NCBI RefSeq assembly: GCF_000426765.1
Contig: NZ_KE384566.1
Span: forward strand, 186,001 to 250,000
Origin: Vibrio litoralis DSM 17657
GTDB lineage: Bacteria > Pseudomonadota > Gammaproteobacteria > Enterobacterales > Vibrionaceae
DNA length: 64,000 bases
Reading direction: 5' to 3'
This document shows, in pieces, positions 31,020-41,948 of the stretch (within the stretch, counting starts at the first letter, position 1; every line of letters starts with the position of its first letter). The translations under genes were made by a program, and so were the position numbers. Below the pieces are notes generated by a model. It was not told where the DNA came from. It worked only from the letters and a program-made list of their open reading frames with translations, and made no database searches.

Positions 31020-33494
31020 TTAAGCCACTTTACTCACTTTCTGTTGTGACTTTTTTACGATTAGCTCACTCGGGTCAAAGTCATCAACGTTGATGGTTTC
31101 TAAGCGATAGAATTCTGCATCACGTAAAATTTTCGCTTGTTCTTCATTAATCCAACCATTTTCTAAACCAAGGTCTGCAACTTTATCCAATTGGACAAAA
31201 GCACGACGTTTGCCTGATTGTTTGACAATATCATCAAAAATTGGCTCGGCACGTAGAATCGTTTGTAGAGCCAGTTCAATTTTACCTGCTGGGTTGAACT
31301 CACTGGCTTCTAAATATTGATTACGGCCAATACGTGAACGAGTTTCTGATGGGGTTTGCAGAATTTGCGCCACTTGATTATCGAGCTTATCACTTGGCGC
31401 TTTACGTACCTTACCTAGTGGTAAAATTAACACGCGCATTAAACCAGCGGCTCCTCGTGATGGGAAGTTACGTAAGAAGTCATCAATCGCTTCTTCTGCT
31501 TGACGCAAGCTATCTTGAACGCCCCAATGTACTAGTGGTAGATCTGCTTCTTGGTAGCCTTCCATCTCAAAGCGCTTTAAGGTTGCAGAGCTTAAATAAA
31601 GTTGGCTTAACACATCACCTAGACGAGCTGATAAACGCTCTTTACGTTTTAATGAGCCGCCTAATACCGCCATTGAAATATCTGACATTAAAGCAATATT
31701 GGCACTGTAACGGTTCAGTTTTTGGTAATAACCTTTAATTTGGTCGTGAATGATGCCGTTAAAATTGTCATCACTTGGTACAGCATAATCGGAACCTCGG
31801 CCATCCGTTAGGCCAAGCCAGAAGCTACGTACTGCATTACTCATGCTAAAGCCAATATGACCAAACACCGCACTATCAAAGCGTGATAGGGCATTTTTCT
31901 CGTTTGAATGCGCCGCTTCCATCTCTTCTAATACATAAGGATGGCAGCGAATTGCACCTTGCCCATAAATGATCATAGAACGAGTCAGAATATTGGCACC
32001 TTCTACAGTGATAGCAATCGGTGCGCCCTGGTAACCACGGGCTAAAAAGTTCGCCGGTCCCATACAGACACCTTTACCGCCAGCGATATCCATGGCATCA
32101 ATCAAGGCGCGTTGTCCGCGGTGAGTACAGTGGTATTTCACAATAGCTGAAATAACCGATGGTTTCTCACCAAGATCAATACCGGCAACGGTTAATTGAC
32201 TGGCTGCATCCATCACATAAGCATTGCCGGCAAGACGCGCTAATGGCTCTTCAATACCTTCCATGTGGCCGATAGGCTGCTTAAATTGGCGGCGAATACG
32301 GGCATAAGCACCGGTTGTCAATGCGGCTGTTTTGGTGCCACCGGTAGAGTTAGAAGGTAGAGTGATACCACGACCCACCGATAAACATTCCACTAGCATA
32401 CGCCAGCCTTGGCCTGCCATTTCTGGTCCGCCGATGATGTAGTCTAGTGGGACAAAAATATCGTTACCTTGAGTTGGACCATTTTGGAATGGCACATTTA
32501 AAGGGAAATGACGACGACCAATTTTCACGCCTTTAGTATCGGTTGGAATTAAAGCACAAGTGATACCGATATCTTCTTGGTCACCGAGTAGTCCATCAGG
32601 GTCGCGAAGTTTGAAGGCTAAACCAAGTACGGTTGCGACAGGCGCCAGCGTGATATAACGTTTATTCCATGTTAGGCGCATACCAAGCACTTCTTTGCCT
32701 TGCCAATCACCTTTGCACACAATACCAAAATCAGGAATCGCACCAGCATCAGAACCTGCTTCAGGGCTCGTTAAAGCAAAACATGGGATTTCTTTACCTT
32801 CGGCTAAGCGAGGTAGGTAATGATCTTGCTGCTCCTTAGTGCCGTAGTGTTGCAATAATTCACCAGGCCCCAATGAGTTTGGTACGCCAACCGTTGAAGA
32901 TAATACGCCTGACACGCCAGTGAGTTTTTGTAGTACTACAGATTGAGCGTAAGCAGAAAACTCTAAGCCGCCATATTTTTTCTTAATGATCATGGCGAAG
33001 AATTTGTGATCTTTAAGGTATTGCCAAATTTCTGGTGGTAGGTCGGCTAATTCATGAGTGATTTCAAAGTCATTAGCCATGCGACAAACTTCATTTACTG
33101 GTCCATCAATAAAGGCTTGTTCTTCATCATTTAATTTTGGTGCTTGAATGTCAGATAGTTTTTTCCAATCCGGCTTACCTTTAAATAATTCTGCTTCCCA
33201 CCATACGGTGCCAGCATCGATCGCTTCTTTTTCGGTCTGAGACATTGCCGGTAAAATTTGACGGAATACCTTGAGTGCAGGCTTACTGAATAATGAACGA
33301 CGAATTTGTGGAATCGCCACTAACGCCGAAAGAATAACAAACACGCCGAATAAAATTGGGGATAGCCCGCCAAGTAAGGTTGAAATCAGCAGGACTGCCG
33401 CCATCGCCCCAATGGTTATCGACTGAGAGCGGCGGTGGTATAAACAAAAACCGAATACGACAAGCGTAACGATTAGGGTAAGTAGGGTGATCAT
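31020..33494 (-). CDS. fadE: Acyl-CoA dehydrogenase FadE
   Basis: First oxidation step of fatty-acid beta-oxidation, using FAD. The start at 33494 has a strong AAGGAAG ribosome site and gives 824 residues (E. coli 814); an in-frame start 12 codons upstream is less likely. Two or three N-terminal hydrophobic helices (to about residue 75) suggest membrane association. They are followed by acyl-CoA dehydrogenase N-terminal, middle ([12 protein letters not shown]) and C-terminal domains. A FadR-like operator lies just upstream. gmhA-yafJ follow divergently, as in E. coli. Confidence 0.95.
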   Translation of the reverse strand: MITLLTLIVTLVVFGFCLYHRRSQSITIGAMAAVLLISTLLGGLSPILFGVFVILSALVAIPQIRRSLFSKPALKVFRQILPAMSQTEKEAIDAGTVWWEAELFKGKPDWKKLSDIQAPKLNDEEQAFIDGPVNEVCRMANDFEITHELADLPPEIWQYLKDHKFFAMIIKKKYGGLEFSAYAQSVVLQKLTGVSGVLSSTVGVPNSLGPGELLQHYGTKEQQDHYLPRLAEGKEIPCFALTSPEAGSDAGAIPDFGIVCKGDWQGKEVLGMRLTWNKRYITLAPVATVLGLAFKLRDPDGLLGDQEDIGITCALIPTDTKGVKIGRRHFPLNVPFQNGPTQGNDIFVPLDYIIGGPEMAGQGWRMLVECLSVGRGITLPSNSTGGTKTAALTTGAYARIRRQFKQPIGHMEGIEEPLARLAGNAYVMDAASQLTVAGIDLGEKPSVISAIVKYHCTHRGQRALIDAMDIAGGKGVCMGPANFLARGYQGAPIAITVEGANILTRSMIIYGQGAIRCHPYVLEEMEAAHSNEKNALSRFDSAVFGHIGFSMSNAVRSFWLGLTDGRGSDYAVPSDDNFNGIIHDQIKGYYQKLNRYSANIALMSDISMAVLGGSLKRKERLSARLGDVLSQLYLSSATLKRFEMEGYQEADLPLVHWGVQDSLRQAEEAIDDFLRNFPSRGAAGLMRVLILPLGKVRKAPSDKLDNQVAQILQTPSETRSRIGRNQYLEASEFNPAGKIELALQTILRAEPIFDDIVKQSGKRRAFVQLDKVADLGLENGWINEEQAKILRDAEFYRLETINVDDFDPSELIVKKSQQKVSKVA

Positions 33495-33551
33495 CTTTGT
33501 CTTCCTTATTATGATGAGTGATAAAGCCACACTTTTTTATAACGAAAAGTT

Positions 33552-33568
33552 AAGTGGTCGTACCAGAT
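33552..33568 (-). promoter_or_regulatory. FadR-like operator upstream of fadE
   Basis: AAGTGGTCGTACCAGAT has the TGGT-N3-ACCA core of FadR sites and resembles the E. coli fadB site. It lies 58-74 bases before the fadE start, where repression would be expected. The remaining gap to gmhA (33569-33876) shows no gene. Confidence 0.6.
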
Positions 33569-33876
33569 GAATTCATTGTAGCCATCTTGTTGAGGAAATG
33601 TAAAAGGTCAATGTGGTTGAAAAGTGATCTCAAGCATAAAATGAATGTTTTAAATAGGTGTTTATATTTTATTGGAGTGGTTCGTTTTCTAACTATCTTG
33701 TAAGAGTAGTATCGAATGGCGGTTTCTTTCTTATATAAATAATGCTTACAGAAATCATGGATCCTTCTTACGAAAATATTTCATCCAATGGGTGACAGGT
33801 CTCGTTCTTTGTAGGTAAACTCAAGCTTTATAGGTAAACTCAAGATTGATAACTATTCAAAATAAGGGAATCTCCC

Positions 33877-34455
33877 ATGTACCAAGATTTGATTCGAAGT
33901 GAACTCACAGAAGCTGCTCAAGTACTCAACGCTTTTCTAAGTGATGATAAAAATCTTCAAGATATTGAAGCGGCGGCTAAACTGATAGCGGATTCATTTA
34001 AGCAAGGTGGCAAAGTGTTGTCTTGTGGTAACGGTGGCTCGCACTGTGATGCGATGCATTTTGCTGAAGAATTAACGGGACGCTACCGTGAGAACCGCCC
34101 GGGTTACCCTGGGATTGCTATTTCGGATCCAAGCCACCTTTCTTGCGTCAGTAACGATTTTGGCTATGAATTTGTTTTCTCGCGTTACCTTGAAGCGGTA
34201 GGACAAAAAGGCGATGTGCTATTTGGCCTTTCTACCTCGGGGAACTCTGGCAATATCTTAAAAGCGATGGAAACGGCTAAGCAAAAAGGCATGAAGACGG
34301 TTGCTTTAACGGGTAAAGACGGCGGTAAAATGGCAGGTATTGCTGATGTGGAAATTCGTGTTCCTCATTTTGGTTATGCTGACCGTATTCAAGAAGTCCA
34401 CATTAAAATTATCCATATCGTGATCCAATTGATTGAAAAAGAGATGGAAAAGTAA
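33877..34455 (+). CDS. gmhA: Sedoheptulose 7-phosphate isomerase
   Basis: First step of ADP-heptose synthesis for the LPS inner core. The 192-residue SIS-domain protein has [19 protein letters not shown] near residues 52-70 and [11 protein letters not shown] in the sugar phosphate site. The length matches E. coli LpcA/GmhA. The fadE-gmhA-yafJ order is conserved. Confidence 0.97.
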   Translation: MYQDLIRSELTEAAQVLNAFLSDDKNLQDIEAAAKLIADSFKQGGKVLSCGNGGSHCDAMHFAEELTGRYRENRPGYPGIAISDPSHLSCVSNDFGYEFVFSRYLEAVGQKGDVLFGLSTSGNSGNILKAMETAKQKGMKTVALTGKDGGKMAGIADVEIRVPHFGYADRIQEVHIKIIHIVIQLIEKEMEK

Positions 34456-34488
34456 CTTCCTATCTTTAAGCTTGTAAAGGAATGATGA

Positions 34489-35298
34489 ATGTGTGAATTG
34501 CTCGGTATGAGTGCCAATGTCCCAACCGACATTTGCTTCAGTTTTACCGGATTAATCCAACGTGGTGGAAAAACTGGCCCTCATCGTGATGGCTGGGGGA
34601 TCACTTTTTATGAAGGTAAGGGGTGTCGTAATTTTAAAGATCCGAAACCGAGCTGCCATTCTAAAATTGCCGAGCTAGTACAAAGCTATCCTATAAAAAG
34701 TTGCGCGGTGATTAGTCATATACGTCAGGCTAATCGAGGTGAGGTGAATTTAGAAAATACTCATCCATTTACTCGTGAGCTGTGGGGGAAGAATTGGACG
34801 TTTGCCCATAATGGTCAATTGAGTGGCTACCAAGATTTAGATACCGGTCGCCATCGTCCAATTGGAGAAACCGATAGCGAGTTGTCGTTTTGTTGGATTT
34901 TAAAGCAGCTTGAAAACCGTTACCCAGAACCTCCACATTCTCGTCAAATGCCAGAGATCTTTCAGTTTATTGCTCAATGTTGTGATGAGTTGAAAAAGTT
35001 AGGCGTGTTTAACATGCTGTTGAGTGATGGCGAATATGTGATGATGTACTGCACCAACAATCTTCATTGGATAACAAGACGAGCCCCCTTTGGTAAAGCG
35101 ACATTAATTGATGAAGAAGTCAGTATCGACTTTCAAGAAGAAACCACGCCCAATGATGTGGTTTCTGTGATTGCCACTCAACCGTTAACCGATAACGAAC
35201 GCTGGCATAAAATGAAGCCGAGTGAATATGGCGTATTTCATTTTGGTGAGCTGATTTTAGATAATAGTTTAGATTTGATTGATGAGCCGTTTGCGTAA
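34489..35298 (+). CDS. yafJ: Class II glutamine amidotransferase-like protein YafJ
   Basis: A 269-residue Ntn-type glutaminase domain protein. The nucleophile Cys2 follows the initiator Met (MCELLGMSAN), and HRDGWG and HIRQANRG are conserved substrate segments. No synthase domain is attached, so the acceptor substrate is unknown. Position after gmhA matches E. coli yafJ. Confidence 0.93.
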   Translation: MCELLGMSANVPTDICFSFTGLIQRGGKTGPHRDGWGITFYEGKGCRNFKDPKPSCHSKIAELVQSYPIKSCAVISHIRQANRGEVNLENTHPFTRELWGKNWTFAHNGQLSGYQDLDTGRHRPIGETDSELSFCWILKQLENRYPEPPHSRQMPEIFQFIAQCCDELKKLGVFNMLLSDGEYVMMYCTNNLHWITRRAPFGKATLIDEEVSIDFQEETTPNDVVSVIATQPLTDNERWHKMKPSEYGVFHFGELILDNSLDLIDEPFA

Positions 35299-35362
35299 AA
35301 GGTCATTGGGTTCCTAGACCCTAGTTTCAAGGAAAAGCAATGAGTTGTACTCTGAAGCATAG

Positions 35363-35405
35363 TGTCATCCTGAAAAGCGACGAAGGAGCGCAGTTCAGGA
35401 TCTCC
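35363..35405. repeat. Small dispersed hairpin repeat (GTCATCCTGA type)
   Basis: ATCCTGAA at 35367-35374 and TTCAGGAT at 35394-35401 form a stem around a GCGACGAAGGAGCG loop. This type of element is common between genes in many bacteria. It lies in the 190-base gap between yafJ and purN, which holds no gene. Confidence 0.6.
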
Positions 35406-35488
35406 TCAAGTAATATTGAGTATAAATAATGCAGGAATATTATCGATACAAATGAAGCGATTTTAAACTTTCTTTGTAACTTGCAACA

Positions 35489-36145
35489 CTACTCTTCGGC
35501 GTATCCATGTAGCCCTAATGGCTGACCATCCAAATAAGCTTGCTGTTGTTTCATCTCTAATCGGCCTTCAATAAACCATTTAGTGACAAGAGGGTAGATT
35601 TGGTGTTCTTGAATCAGGACTCGTTTTGCTAAATCATCGGCAATGTCATCTTCAAAAACAGGCACTTTGGCTTGTAGAATAACGGGGCCACCATCGAGCT
35701 CTTCAGTAACAAAGTGAACGCTGGTGCCATGTTCATTATCGCCAGCATCAATGGCTCGTTGATGAGTATGTAAGCCTGAGTATTTAGGAAGTAGAGAAGG
35801 GTGGATGTTCAGCATTTTGCCTAAGTAGTGTTCTACAAAGTTACTGCTGAGAATTCGCATGTAACCGGCAAGAATAATTAAATCAGGTTGATAGGTGTCG
35901 ATTTGCTGCATCAATTCAGTGTCAAAAGCCAAACGATCGGGCTTTCCATCTGAATTTAGAAAGTCTTGCGCGGAAAGGGAGTGAGCTGCGATTGAATGAT
36001 TTTTTGCACGCTCTAAACCATAAGCTTCAGCTTTGTTTGAAAACACTGCCGTGACTTTGGCTTGAATTTGTTCGGATTCACAAGCATCGATAATGGCTTG
36101 TAGGTTGCTTCCATTACCTGAAACTAATACAACGATATTTTTCAT
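35489..36145 (-). CDS. purN: Phosphoribosylglycinamide formyltransferase
   Basis: Third step of purine synthesis; transfers formyl from 10-formyl-THF to GAR. The start at 36145 (MKNIVVLVSGNGSNLQA) with an AAGGAATG ribosome region gives 218 residues. NIHPSLLPKYSGLHTHQRA holds the catalytic Asn/His, with the catalytic Asp in TEELDGGPVI. It lies downstream of purM, as usual, with a strong hairpin between. Confidence 0.96.
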   Translation of the reverse strand: MKNIVVLVSGNGSNLQAIIDACESEQIQAKVTAVFSNKAEAYGLERAKNHSIAAHSLSAQDFLNSDGKPDRLAFDTELMQQIDTYQPDLIILAGYMRILSSNFVEHYLGKMLNIHPSLLPKYSGLHTHQRAIDAGDNEHGTSVHFVTEELDGGPVILQAKVPVFEDDIADDLAKRVLIQEHQIYPLVTKWFIEGRLEMKQQQAYLDGQPLGLHGYAEE

Positions 36146-36164
36146 ACATTCCTTGCCAAATAAG

Positions 36165-36197
36165 AACAGCCGAAAGTCAATTTGACTTTCGGCTGTT
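36165..36197 (-). terminator. Hairpin between purM and purN
   Basis: AACAGCCGAAAGTCAA and its exact reverse complement are separated by one base. There is no clear T run on the minus strand, so it may act as an mRNA stabiliser or partial terminator within the purMN operon. Confidence 0.65.
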
Positions 36198-36200
36198 TGC

Positions 36201-37241
36201 TTATTTAATTTCCACTTGCTCTTCACCAGCTTCAGCTGTCGCTACTTGACCGATGATCCAAGCGTTTTCGCCTTCAGCATTAAGTAGTTCTACCGCGGCT
36301 TGCGCTTGATCTTGTGGAAGTGCCACAATCAGGCCAACACCACAGTTGAACGTGCGGTACATCTCGTAGGTTTCAACATTACCTTTTTGTTGCAACCAAG
36401 AGAAAATGGCCGGCCATTCCCAACTGTTACCATCGACCACAGCTTTAGTGCCTTTTGGTAATACACGTGGGATGTTTTCCCAGAAACCGCCGCCAGTAAT
36501 ATGAGAAATCGCATGGATATCATGCTTTTCAATCATTTTAAGCGCTGATTTGATGTAAATCTTCGTTGGTTCGATAAGGTGTTCACCGATCGTACGACCG
36601 TTTAAGTCTTCATTTAAATCAGCTTGAGACACTTCAAGGATCTTACGAATAAGTGAATAGCCATTTGAGTGAGGGCCACTTGAACCTACCGCGATTAAAG
36701 CGTCACCAGCTGCAACTTTTGTGCCATCGATAACATCTGCTTTTTCGACTACGCCAACACAGAAGCCGGCAACATCGTAGTCTTCGCCTTCATACATGCC
36801 AGGCATTTCAGCAGTTTCACCACCGATTAAAGAACAGCCAGCTTGGATACAACCTTCACCGATGCCAGTTACCACTTCTGCTGCGGTATCAACATCTAGT
36901 TTGCCTGTTGCGTAGTAGTCTAGGAAGAAAAGAGGTTCTGCACCTTGAACGATTAAATCATTCACACACATGGCGACAAGGTCGATACCAATGGTGTCGT
37001 GTTTTTTCATATCCAAAGCCAGACGCAGTTTCGTTCCAACACCATCTGTGCCAGAAACTAAAAGCGGCTGCTTGTATTTGGTTGGTAGCTCACATAATGC
37101 ACCAAAGCCACCGATGCCGCCCATAACTTCAGGGCGACGAGTGCGTTTTACCACACCTTTAATTTTATCGACTAATGCATTACCTGCATCAATATCAACA
37201 CCAGCGTCTTTATAGCTTAGAGAAGAATTGTTACCACTCAC
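36201..37241 (-). CDS. purM: Phosphoribosylformylglycinamidine cyclo-ligase
   Basis: Closes the imidazole ring (AIR synthetase) in purine synthesis. The GTG at 37241 gives 346 residues and the expected N-terminus ([15 protein letters not shown]), with GCGAGGAT upstream. The open frame reaches 37406 but that extension runs through the PurR site and lacks homology. Conserved segments include DGVGTK and [16 protein letters not shown] ([13 protein letters not shown]). Divergent from upp, as in E. coli. Confidence 0.96.
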   Translation of the reverse strand: MSGNNSSLSYKDAGVDIDAGNALVDKIKGVVKRTRRPEVMGGIGGFGALCELPTKYKQPLLVSGTDGVGTKLRLALDMKKHDTIGIDLVAMCVNDLIVQGAEPLFFLDYYATGKLDVDTAAEVVTGIGEGCIQAGCSLIGGETAEMPGMYEGEDYDVAGFCVGVVEKADVIDGTKVAAGDALIAVGSSGPHSNGYSLIRKILEVSQADLNEDLNGRTIGEHLIEPTKIYIKSALKMIEKHDIHAISHITGGGFWENIPRVLPKGTKAVVDGNSWEWPAIFSWLQQKGNVETYEMYRTFNCGVGLIVALPQDQAQAAVELLNAEGENAWIIGQVATAEAGEEQVEIK

Positions 37242-37310
37242 GGGGATATCCTCGCCTTTGATTTGATTGGATGTGAAAAACGGGGGTATTCTAACAGGGG
37301 ATGAAGTGAA

Positions 37311-37327
37311 AAGGAAAACGTTTGCGT
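37311..37327. promoter_or_regulatory. PurR operator between purM and upp
   Basis: On the minus strand the 17 bases read ACGCAAACGTTTTCCTT, a near-ideal PurR box. It lies 70-86 bases before the purM start and about 100 before upp. Repression of purMN by PurR with hypoxanthine/guanine is inferred from the E. coli arrangement. Confidence 0.88.
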
Positions 37328-37426
37328 CAGTTTTTTTTGCTCCATTTATTCTTGCTGAAACTCGCTTCTTGAAGTTACTTGGGTATATAATTCTCTTGTT
37401 TGTCAAAATTAAGCACGGAGTTGGAC

Positions 37427-38053
37427 ATGAAAGTCGTAGAAGTTAAACACCCACTGGTTAAGCATAAGCTTGGTCTCATGCGCGAAAGCGATATCAGCAC
37501 CAAACGTTTCCGCGAATTAGCAACGGAAGTGGGCAGTTTACTCACTTATGAAGCGACCTCTGATTTTGAAACAGAGAGAGTGACCATTAAAGGTTGGAAT
37601 GGCCCGGTTGAAATTGACCAAATTAAAGGCAAAAAAGTCACCGTTGTACCGATCCTTCGTGCTGGTTTAGGTATGATGGATGGCGTACTTGAGCACATGC
37701 CAAGTGCTAGGATTTCTGTTGTTGGTGTATATCGTGATGAAGAAACACTAGAGCCAATTCCATACTTTAACAAATTAACCTCTAACATTGATGAGCGCAT
37801 TGCTCTCGTTGTCGACCCCATGTTAGCAACAGGCGGCTCGATGATTGCAACGATTGACTTACTAAAAGAGCAGGGTTGTAACCACATTAAAGTATTAGTA
37901 CTAGTCGCTGCGCCAGAAGGCATTGAAGCTCTAGGGAAAGTCCACCCAGATATTGAGCTATATACTGCTGCGATTGACGAAAAACTGGATGATAAAGGCT
38001 ATATCGTTCCTGGGTTAGGCGATGCTGGTGATAAGATCTTCGGTACTCAATAA
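37427..38053 (+). CDS. upp: Uracil phosphoribosyltransferase
   Basis: Salvages uracil to UMP with PRPP. The ATG at 37427, with ACGGAG upstream, gives 208 residues and [16 protein letters not shown]; an in-frame start nine codons upstream lacks support. The PRPP loop [12 protein letters not shown] is near residues 129-140. Divergent from purM; no uracil permease gene follows here, unlike E. coli uraA. Confidence 0.97.
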   Translation: MKVVEVKHPLVKHKLGLMRESDISTKRFRELATEVGSLLTYEATSDFETERVTIKGWNGPVEIDQIKGKKVTVVPILRAGLGMMDGVLEHMPSARISVVGVYRDEETLEPIPYFNKLTSNIDERIALVVDPMLATGGSMIATIDLLKEQGCNHIKVLVLVAAPEGIEALGKVHPDIELYTAAIDEKLDDKGYIVPGLGDAGDKIFGTQ

Positions 38054-38097
38054 GCTTAATCTAGCTTTAATGTTTGAGGGCTAGGGAATTTATTTAC

Positions 38098-38131
38098 GAA
38101 AAGCGACTCTATTAAATGGAGTCGCTTTTTT
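38098..38131 (+). terminator. Terminator after upp
   Basis: AAAAGCGACTC and GAGTCGCTTTT form a stem with a 9-base loop and T run. Confidence 0.9.
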
Positions 38132-38282
38132 GTGTCTACTGATACGAAGAAAAATGTATACGTTTCATGTATTATTAGCGGCTTAATATATACCCAAGTA
38201 ACTTATGTATTAAGTAACTTAGGTATAAAGAGTGTGGTGTTACTACACGGAATGATGTCTGAATAAAAAAAACAGGTCTGTT

Positions 38283-39491
38283 ATGCGTTATCTTGTTATC
38301 CCCCTTGTTGCTTCAATTTTATTTCCATTAACGACGGTCGCCAAAACGACGGTTGATGTATACCACGCTGAAGTTGTGTTAAGTAATGAAAAAAATGCAC
38401 GCTCAATCGCATGGGGAGAAGGTCTCGAGCAGGTGTTAATTAAAGCATCGGGTAATGTCAATATTGCTGATAATGAGGTCGTAAAAAAAGCCATGCGCGA
38501 TGGTTCTGATTATTTGGCTAAATTTGAATATAGCACGCTAAATGGTGAAAAAAGCTTAGATATGCAGTACAGCCCCAAGCAAGTCAGTGCCTTGTTATCG
38601 CAAGCCAATGCTTCGGTTTGGCCTAAAGAGCGTGAGAATGTTTTAGTTTGGTTGGTGCAAGATGACAATGTTGAGCGTCAAGTAGGTTGGGAGCAATCTG
38701 GATTAGATTCCGTATCTGCTTTGCAAACGGCCGCGCAGCAGTCAGGGCTTCCCATCACTTTGCCAGTGGGTGATATGGATGATTTAACTAAAATTTCTGC
38801 GCCAGATTTATGGGGCGGTTTTCCAGAGCCACTTGCCGCTGCTAGTGTTCGTTATCCGGCAGATTCAGTACTCGTGCTAAAAGTGGTGGCTGATGGAGCA
38901 TCTTCAGAAGTCAATTGGCAGCTTTATGATATGGCGCCTGACAGTATTACCTCTTCGCCTCAATCAGCTGTTACAGGTGTTGAAAGTGGCGATGTAGCTC
39001 AAGCAATAGATAAAGCCATTGACCGAGTTAGTGCTTACTACGCTAAGAAAAACAAACCAACCGGTAAGCAAGTGGCGGATGATGCGCTATGGGCTCATTT
39101 CTCTGGCATCCAATCGGCTCAATCTTTCTTTAATTTAGAGCGTTCTTTACTTGATTTAGAGAGTGTTGCAACAGTACAGGTGCACTCGATTCAAGGTGCG
39201 AATGTAACATTCAATATTCAACTATTAAGCAATAAAGCGGAATTTGAAAAGCAAGTCTCAGGATTAAAAGGAATAGAGCAAACACAAGCGCCTGTGGACT
39301 CTGCAAAAGTGGCAGAACAAGCGGCTGCAGAGCAGTTAGCGCAAGCGGATGATACTCAGCAAGGCAACCAGGCTACAGGGCAAGAAGTAGAGCAAGAAAC
39401 AGATGCGATTGATCCAGAGAGCTCAGAGTCAGAAGAAAAAACAGTTGATGAACAATTGCCAGCCGATCAGCAGTTGTGGTTTAACTTATAA
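38283..39491 (+). CDS. DUF2066 family exported protein
   Basis: A 402-residue protein with a signal peptide (about residues 1-20, ending TTVAKT). The body resembles the DUF2066 family of gammaproteobacteria, often placed near purM/upp; function is unknown. The last 60 residues are rich in Glu, Gln, Asp and Ala and look disordered. Small periplasmic repeat-like motifs were not seen. It is a single-gene unit bounded by terminators. Confidence 0.75.
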   Translation: MRYLVIPLVASILFPLTTVAKTTVDVYHAEVVLSNEKNARSIAWGEGLEQVLIKASGNVNIADNEVVKKAMRDGSDYLAKFEYSTLNGEKSLDMQYSPKQVSALLSQANASVWPKERENVLVWLVQDDNVERQVGWEQSGLDSVSALQTAAQQSGLPITLPVGDMDDLTKISAPDLWGGFPEPLAAASVRYPADSVLVLKVVADGASSEVNWQLYDMAPDSITSSPQSAVTGVESGDVAQAIDKAIDRVSAYYAKKNKPTGKQVADDALWAHFSGIQSAQSFFNLERSLLDLESVATVQVHSIQGANVTFNIQLLSNKAEFEKQVSGLKGIEQTQAPVDSAKVAEQAAAEQLAQADDTQQGNQATGQEVEQETDAIDPESSESEEKTVDEQLPADQQLWFNL

Positions 39492-39524
39492 AATAAGGTA
39501 GACATAACCAGATCACCTGGATAT

Positions 39525-39562
39525 AACAAAGGGAGCCAAGTTCCAAGTTGGCTCCCTTTGTT
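39525..39562. terminator. Bidirectional terminator between DUF2066 gene and yqhD
   Basis: AACAAAGGGAGCCAA and its reverse complement form a 15-bp stem with an 8-base loop, with T runs both ways. Confidence 0.9.
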
Positions 39563-39596
39563 AGCGTGTTAATTAGTTCAGTGACTAATTGATAAC

Positions 39597-40745
39597 TTAA
39601 AGCGCGGTTTCTAGCACTTTACGTGAACGGGCAATATCAATTGAACCGTGCTCACCTAGTTTTGTCATGCCATGTGCTTCTAAGCTTGCAATGGCAGTAT
39701 CAACGTCGGCTTGTGCAAGGTCGATTTCACCAAGAGAAACTGGAGTCTTCATTTGGCTGAAGAATTGTTTCGTTTTCTCAATCGCCGCATCAATACGAGC
39801 ATCATCAGAACCTTCAGTGATATTCCAGATACGCTCTGCATATTGTAGTAATTTCGCTTTTTTCTCTTCGCGACATACACTCATTACCGCAGGGAGTACG
39901 ATGGTTAAGCTACGGCCGTGGTCTACACCGAAGTTACCTGTTAGTTCGTGACCAATCATGTGGGTCGCCCAGTCTTGAGGAACACCAACACCGATTAGGC
40001 CGCTTAGTGCTTGAGTTGCTGCCCACATAACGTTAGTACGAGCTTCGATATCTTGTAGATTATCAATTAATTTTGGACCTTCTTCAATTAAGGTAAGTAG
40101 AATACCTTCCGCGAAACGGTCTTGGATTTTTGCGTTAACTGGGTAAGTTAAGTATTGCTCCATAACATGCACAAAGGCATCAACCACACCGTTAGAGGTT
40201 TGACGCTCAGACAGGCTTAATGTGGTTTGTGGATCTAACACTGCAAATTGAGGGCGAACTAGCGGGTTCATAAATGCTAATTTTTCTTTACCACGAGTAA
40301 CCACGGCACCAATATTAGTTTCAGAACCGGTTGCCGGTAGGGTTAAGATACAACCTAAAGGTAGCGCACTGTTCACTTCAGCACCTTTGGCTAAAATATC
40401 CCAAGTATCACCTTCAAAACCAACCGCCGCAGAGATGAACTTAGTGCCATCAACCACTGAGCCACCGCCAACAGCAAGTAGGTAGTCAAAGCCTTCGGCA
40501 CGGATTTTTTCCACCGCTTTCATTAAAGTGTCGAATTGTGGGTTTGGCTCGATTCCAGAGAATTCATCCCAAGTATGATCTTTAAGCGCAGCAACCACTT
40601 GGTCATAAACACCGTTGCTTTTGATTGAACCGCCACCGTATGTCACCAGAATTTTTTTGTCTTTAGGAATGCTATTGGTGATTGCTGAGATTTGACCTTG
40701 GCCAAAGTGAATTTGAGTCGTATTTTGATAGCTAAAATTGTTCAT
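39597..40745 (-). CDS. yqhD: Iron-type alcohol dehydrogenase, YqhD-like NADPH aldehyde reductase
   Basis: A 382-residue group III alcohol dehydrogenase, very like E. coli YqhD (387), which reduces short aldehydes with NADPH. The nucleotide segments TYGGGSIKSNG and AVGGGSVVDGTKF are present, as are the metal-site regions DAFVHVMEQY and HMIGHELTGNFGVDHG. It sits beside curA, also a NADPH reductase, and both may act in detoxifying reactive carbonyls. Regulation is not visible. Confidence 0.9.
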   Translation of the reverse strand: MNNFSYQNTTQIHFGQGQISAITNSIPKDKKILVTYGGGSIKSNGVYDQVVAALKDHTWDEFSGIEPNPQFDTLMKAVEKIRAEGFDYLLAVGGGSVVDGTKFISAAVGFEGDTWDILAKGAEVNSALPLGCILTLPATGSETNIGAVVTRGKEKLAFMNPLVRPQFAVLDPQTTLSLSERQTSNGVVDAFVHVMEQYLTYPVNAKIQDRFAEGILLTLIEEGPKLIDNLQDIEARTNVMWAATQALSGLIGVGVPQDWATHMIGHELTGNFGVDHGRSLTIVLPAVMSVCREEKKAKLLQYAERIWNITEGSDDARIDAAIEKTKQFFSQMKTPVSLGEIDLAQADVDTAIASLEAHGMTKLGEHGSIDIARSRKVLETAL

Positions 40746-40827
40746 TTGTTGCTCCAGAGTAAATCGTCGCTTTTGCGTGAAAGCGACGTTATTGAATTTA
40801 AATTGTGTTCAGAATGATGATTTTTTA

Positions 40828-41838
40828 TTACAGTTTAATGAGCATCTTACCGATGTTCTCACCTTTAAATAATCCAAGGAAAGCATCAGGGGTAGCTTCG
40901 ATACCTTCACGGGTCGTCTCTTTCCAGCTGATTTTTCCTTGCTCAACCCATTGAGTTAATTGCGCCACGTAGCTTGGATAATGTTCCCAGTGATCAGAGA
41001 CAATGAAGCCTTGAATGCGTAGGCTCTTCTTGACGATGTTAGCCAGGTTATTTGGGCCCGCTTTAGCATCTTCTAGGTTATACAAATCAATCATGCCGCA
41101 GACACTCATGCGTCCATAACGATTTAATAAATTTAATGCGGCTTCTAAGTGATCACCACCAACATTCTCGTAGCATACATCAACACCTTGTGGGCAATGT
41201 TCTGCGAGTGCGGCTTCAAACTCTGCGGCGTTGTTATAATCTTTGTAATTGATGACGCCATCGACACCAAGTGATTTTAACCATTCCACTTTTTCAGCAC
41301 TGCCAGCACTACCAATAACACGGCAACCTTTTAATTTAGCAAATTGACAGACTAGGCTACCGACCGCACCTGAAGCAGCAGAAACTAATACGGTTTCGCC
41401 TTCTTTCAGTTCGCCAATAATATTCAAACCAACCCAAGCGGTTAAGCCTGGCATGCCAGCAACACCAAGGAAGCTTTGGTCGGGTAGTGTAGTCTGTGGC
41501 AGCTTTTGTACCATTTCACCGGTTGAGACGGCGTATTCACGCCAACCAAGCATGCTGTTAACTTTATCGCCTACTTGAAAGTCTGGGTGTTTTGATTCAA
41601 TCACTTCACCAATCGCAGAACCTTGCATTAATTCGCCAAGTTGAAATGGCGGTACATAACTTTCGGCATCGGTCATTCTGCCACGCATATAAGGGTCAAC
41701 GGATAACCAAAGATTTTTAATGATGAATTGGCCTTCAGCGATATCTGTAATCGTTTCGGTTTGTAACTCAAAACACTCTTGAGTAGGCATGCCCGCTGGA
41801 CGTTGTTTTAAAGCGTAACCTTTACTTTCAATATGCAT
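40828..41838 (-). CDS. curA: NADPH-dependent zinc-independent oxidoreductase (CurA/leukotriene B4 dehydrogenase type)
   Basis: A 336-residue medium-chain reductase lacking zinc ligands. The Rossmann segment LVSAASGAVGSLVCQFAK is near residues 148-165, and LWLSVDPYMRGRM is the family N-terminal signature. Members reduce the double bond of enones such as curcumin. It is divergent from a LysR regulator gene, the typical pairing in which the regulator controls its neighbour. Confidence 0.88.
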   Translation of the reverse strand: MHIESKGYALKQRPAGMPTQECFELQTETITDIAEGQFIIKNLWLSVDPYMRGRMTDAESYVPPFQLGELMQGSAIGEVIESKHPDFQVGDKVNSMLGWREYAVSTGEMVQKLPQTTLPDQSFLGVAGMPGLTAWVGLNIIGELKEGETVLVSAASGAVGSLVCQFAKLKGCRVIGSAGSAEKVEWLKSLGVDGVINYKDYNNAAEFEAALAEHCPQGVDVCYENVGGDHLEAALNLLNRYGRMSVCGMIDLYNLEDAKAGPNNLANIVKKSLRIQGFIVSDHWEHYPSYVAQLTQWVEQGKISWKETTREGIEATPDAFLGLFKGENIGKMLIKL

Positions 41839-41948
41839 TGGAACCTCTATCGTGGAGTTGACTGAAATTTTATGCTGTTAGAATAGCGAGAAAGGTAATA
41901 TATTCCTAATGCATAATGATAATTACCAAAATGAGCTAAAGTCATATC

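Noticed and set aside
37242..37406. Upstream extension of the purM frame
   Set aside because: It runs through the PurR box and promoter and has no similarity to PurM proteins.
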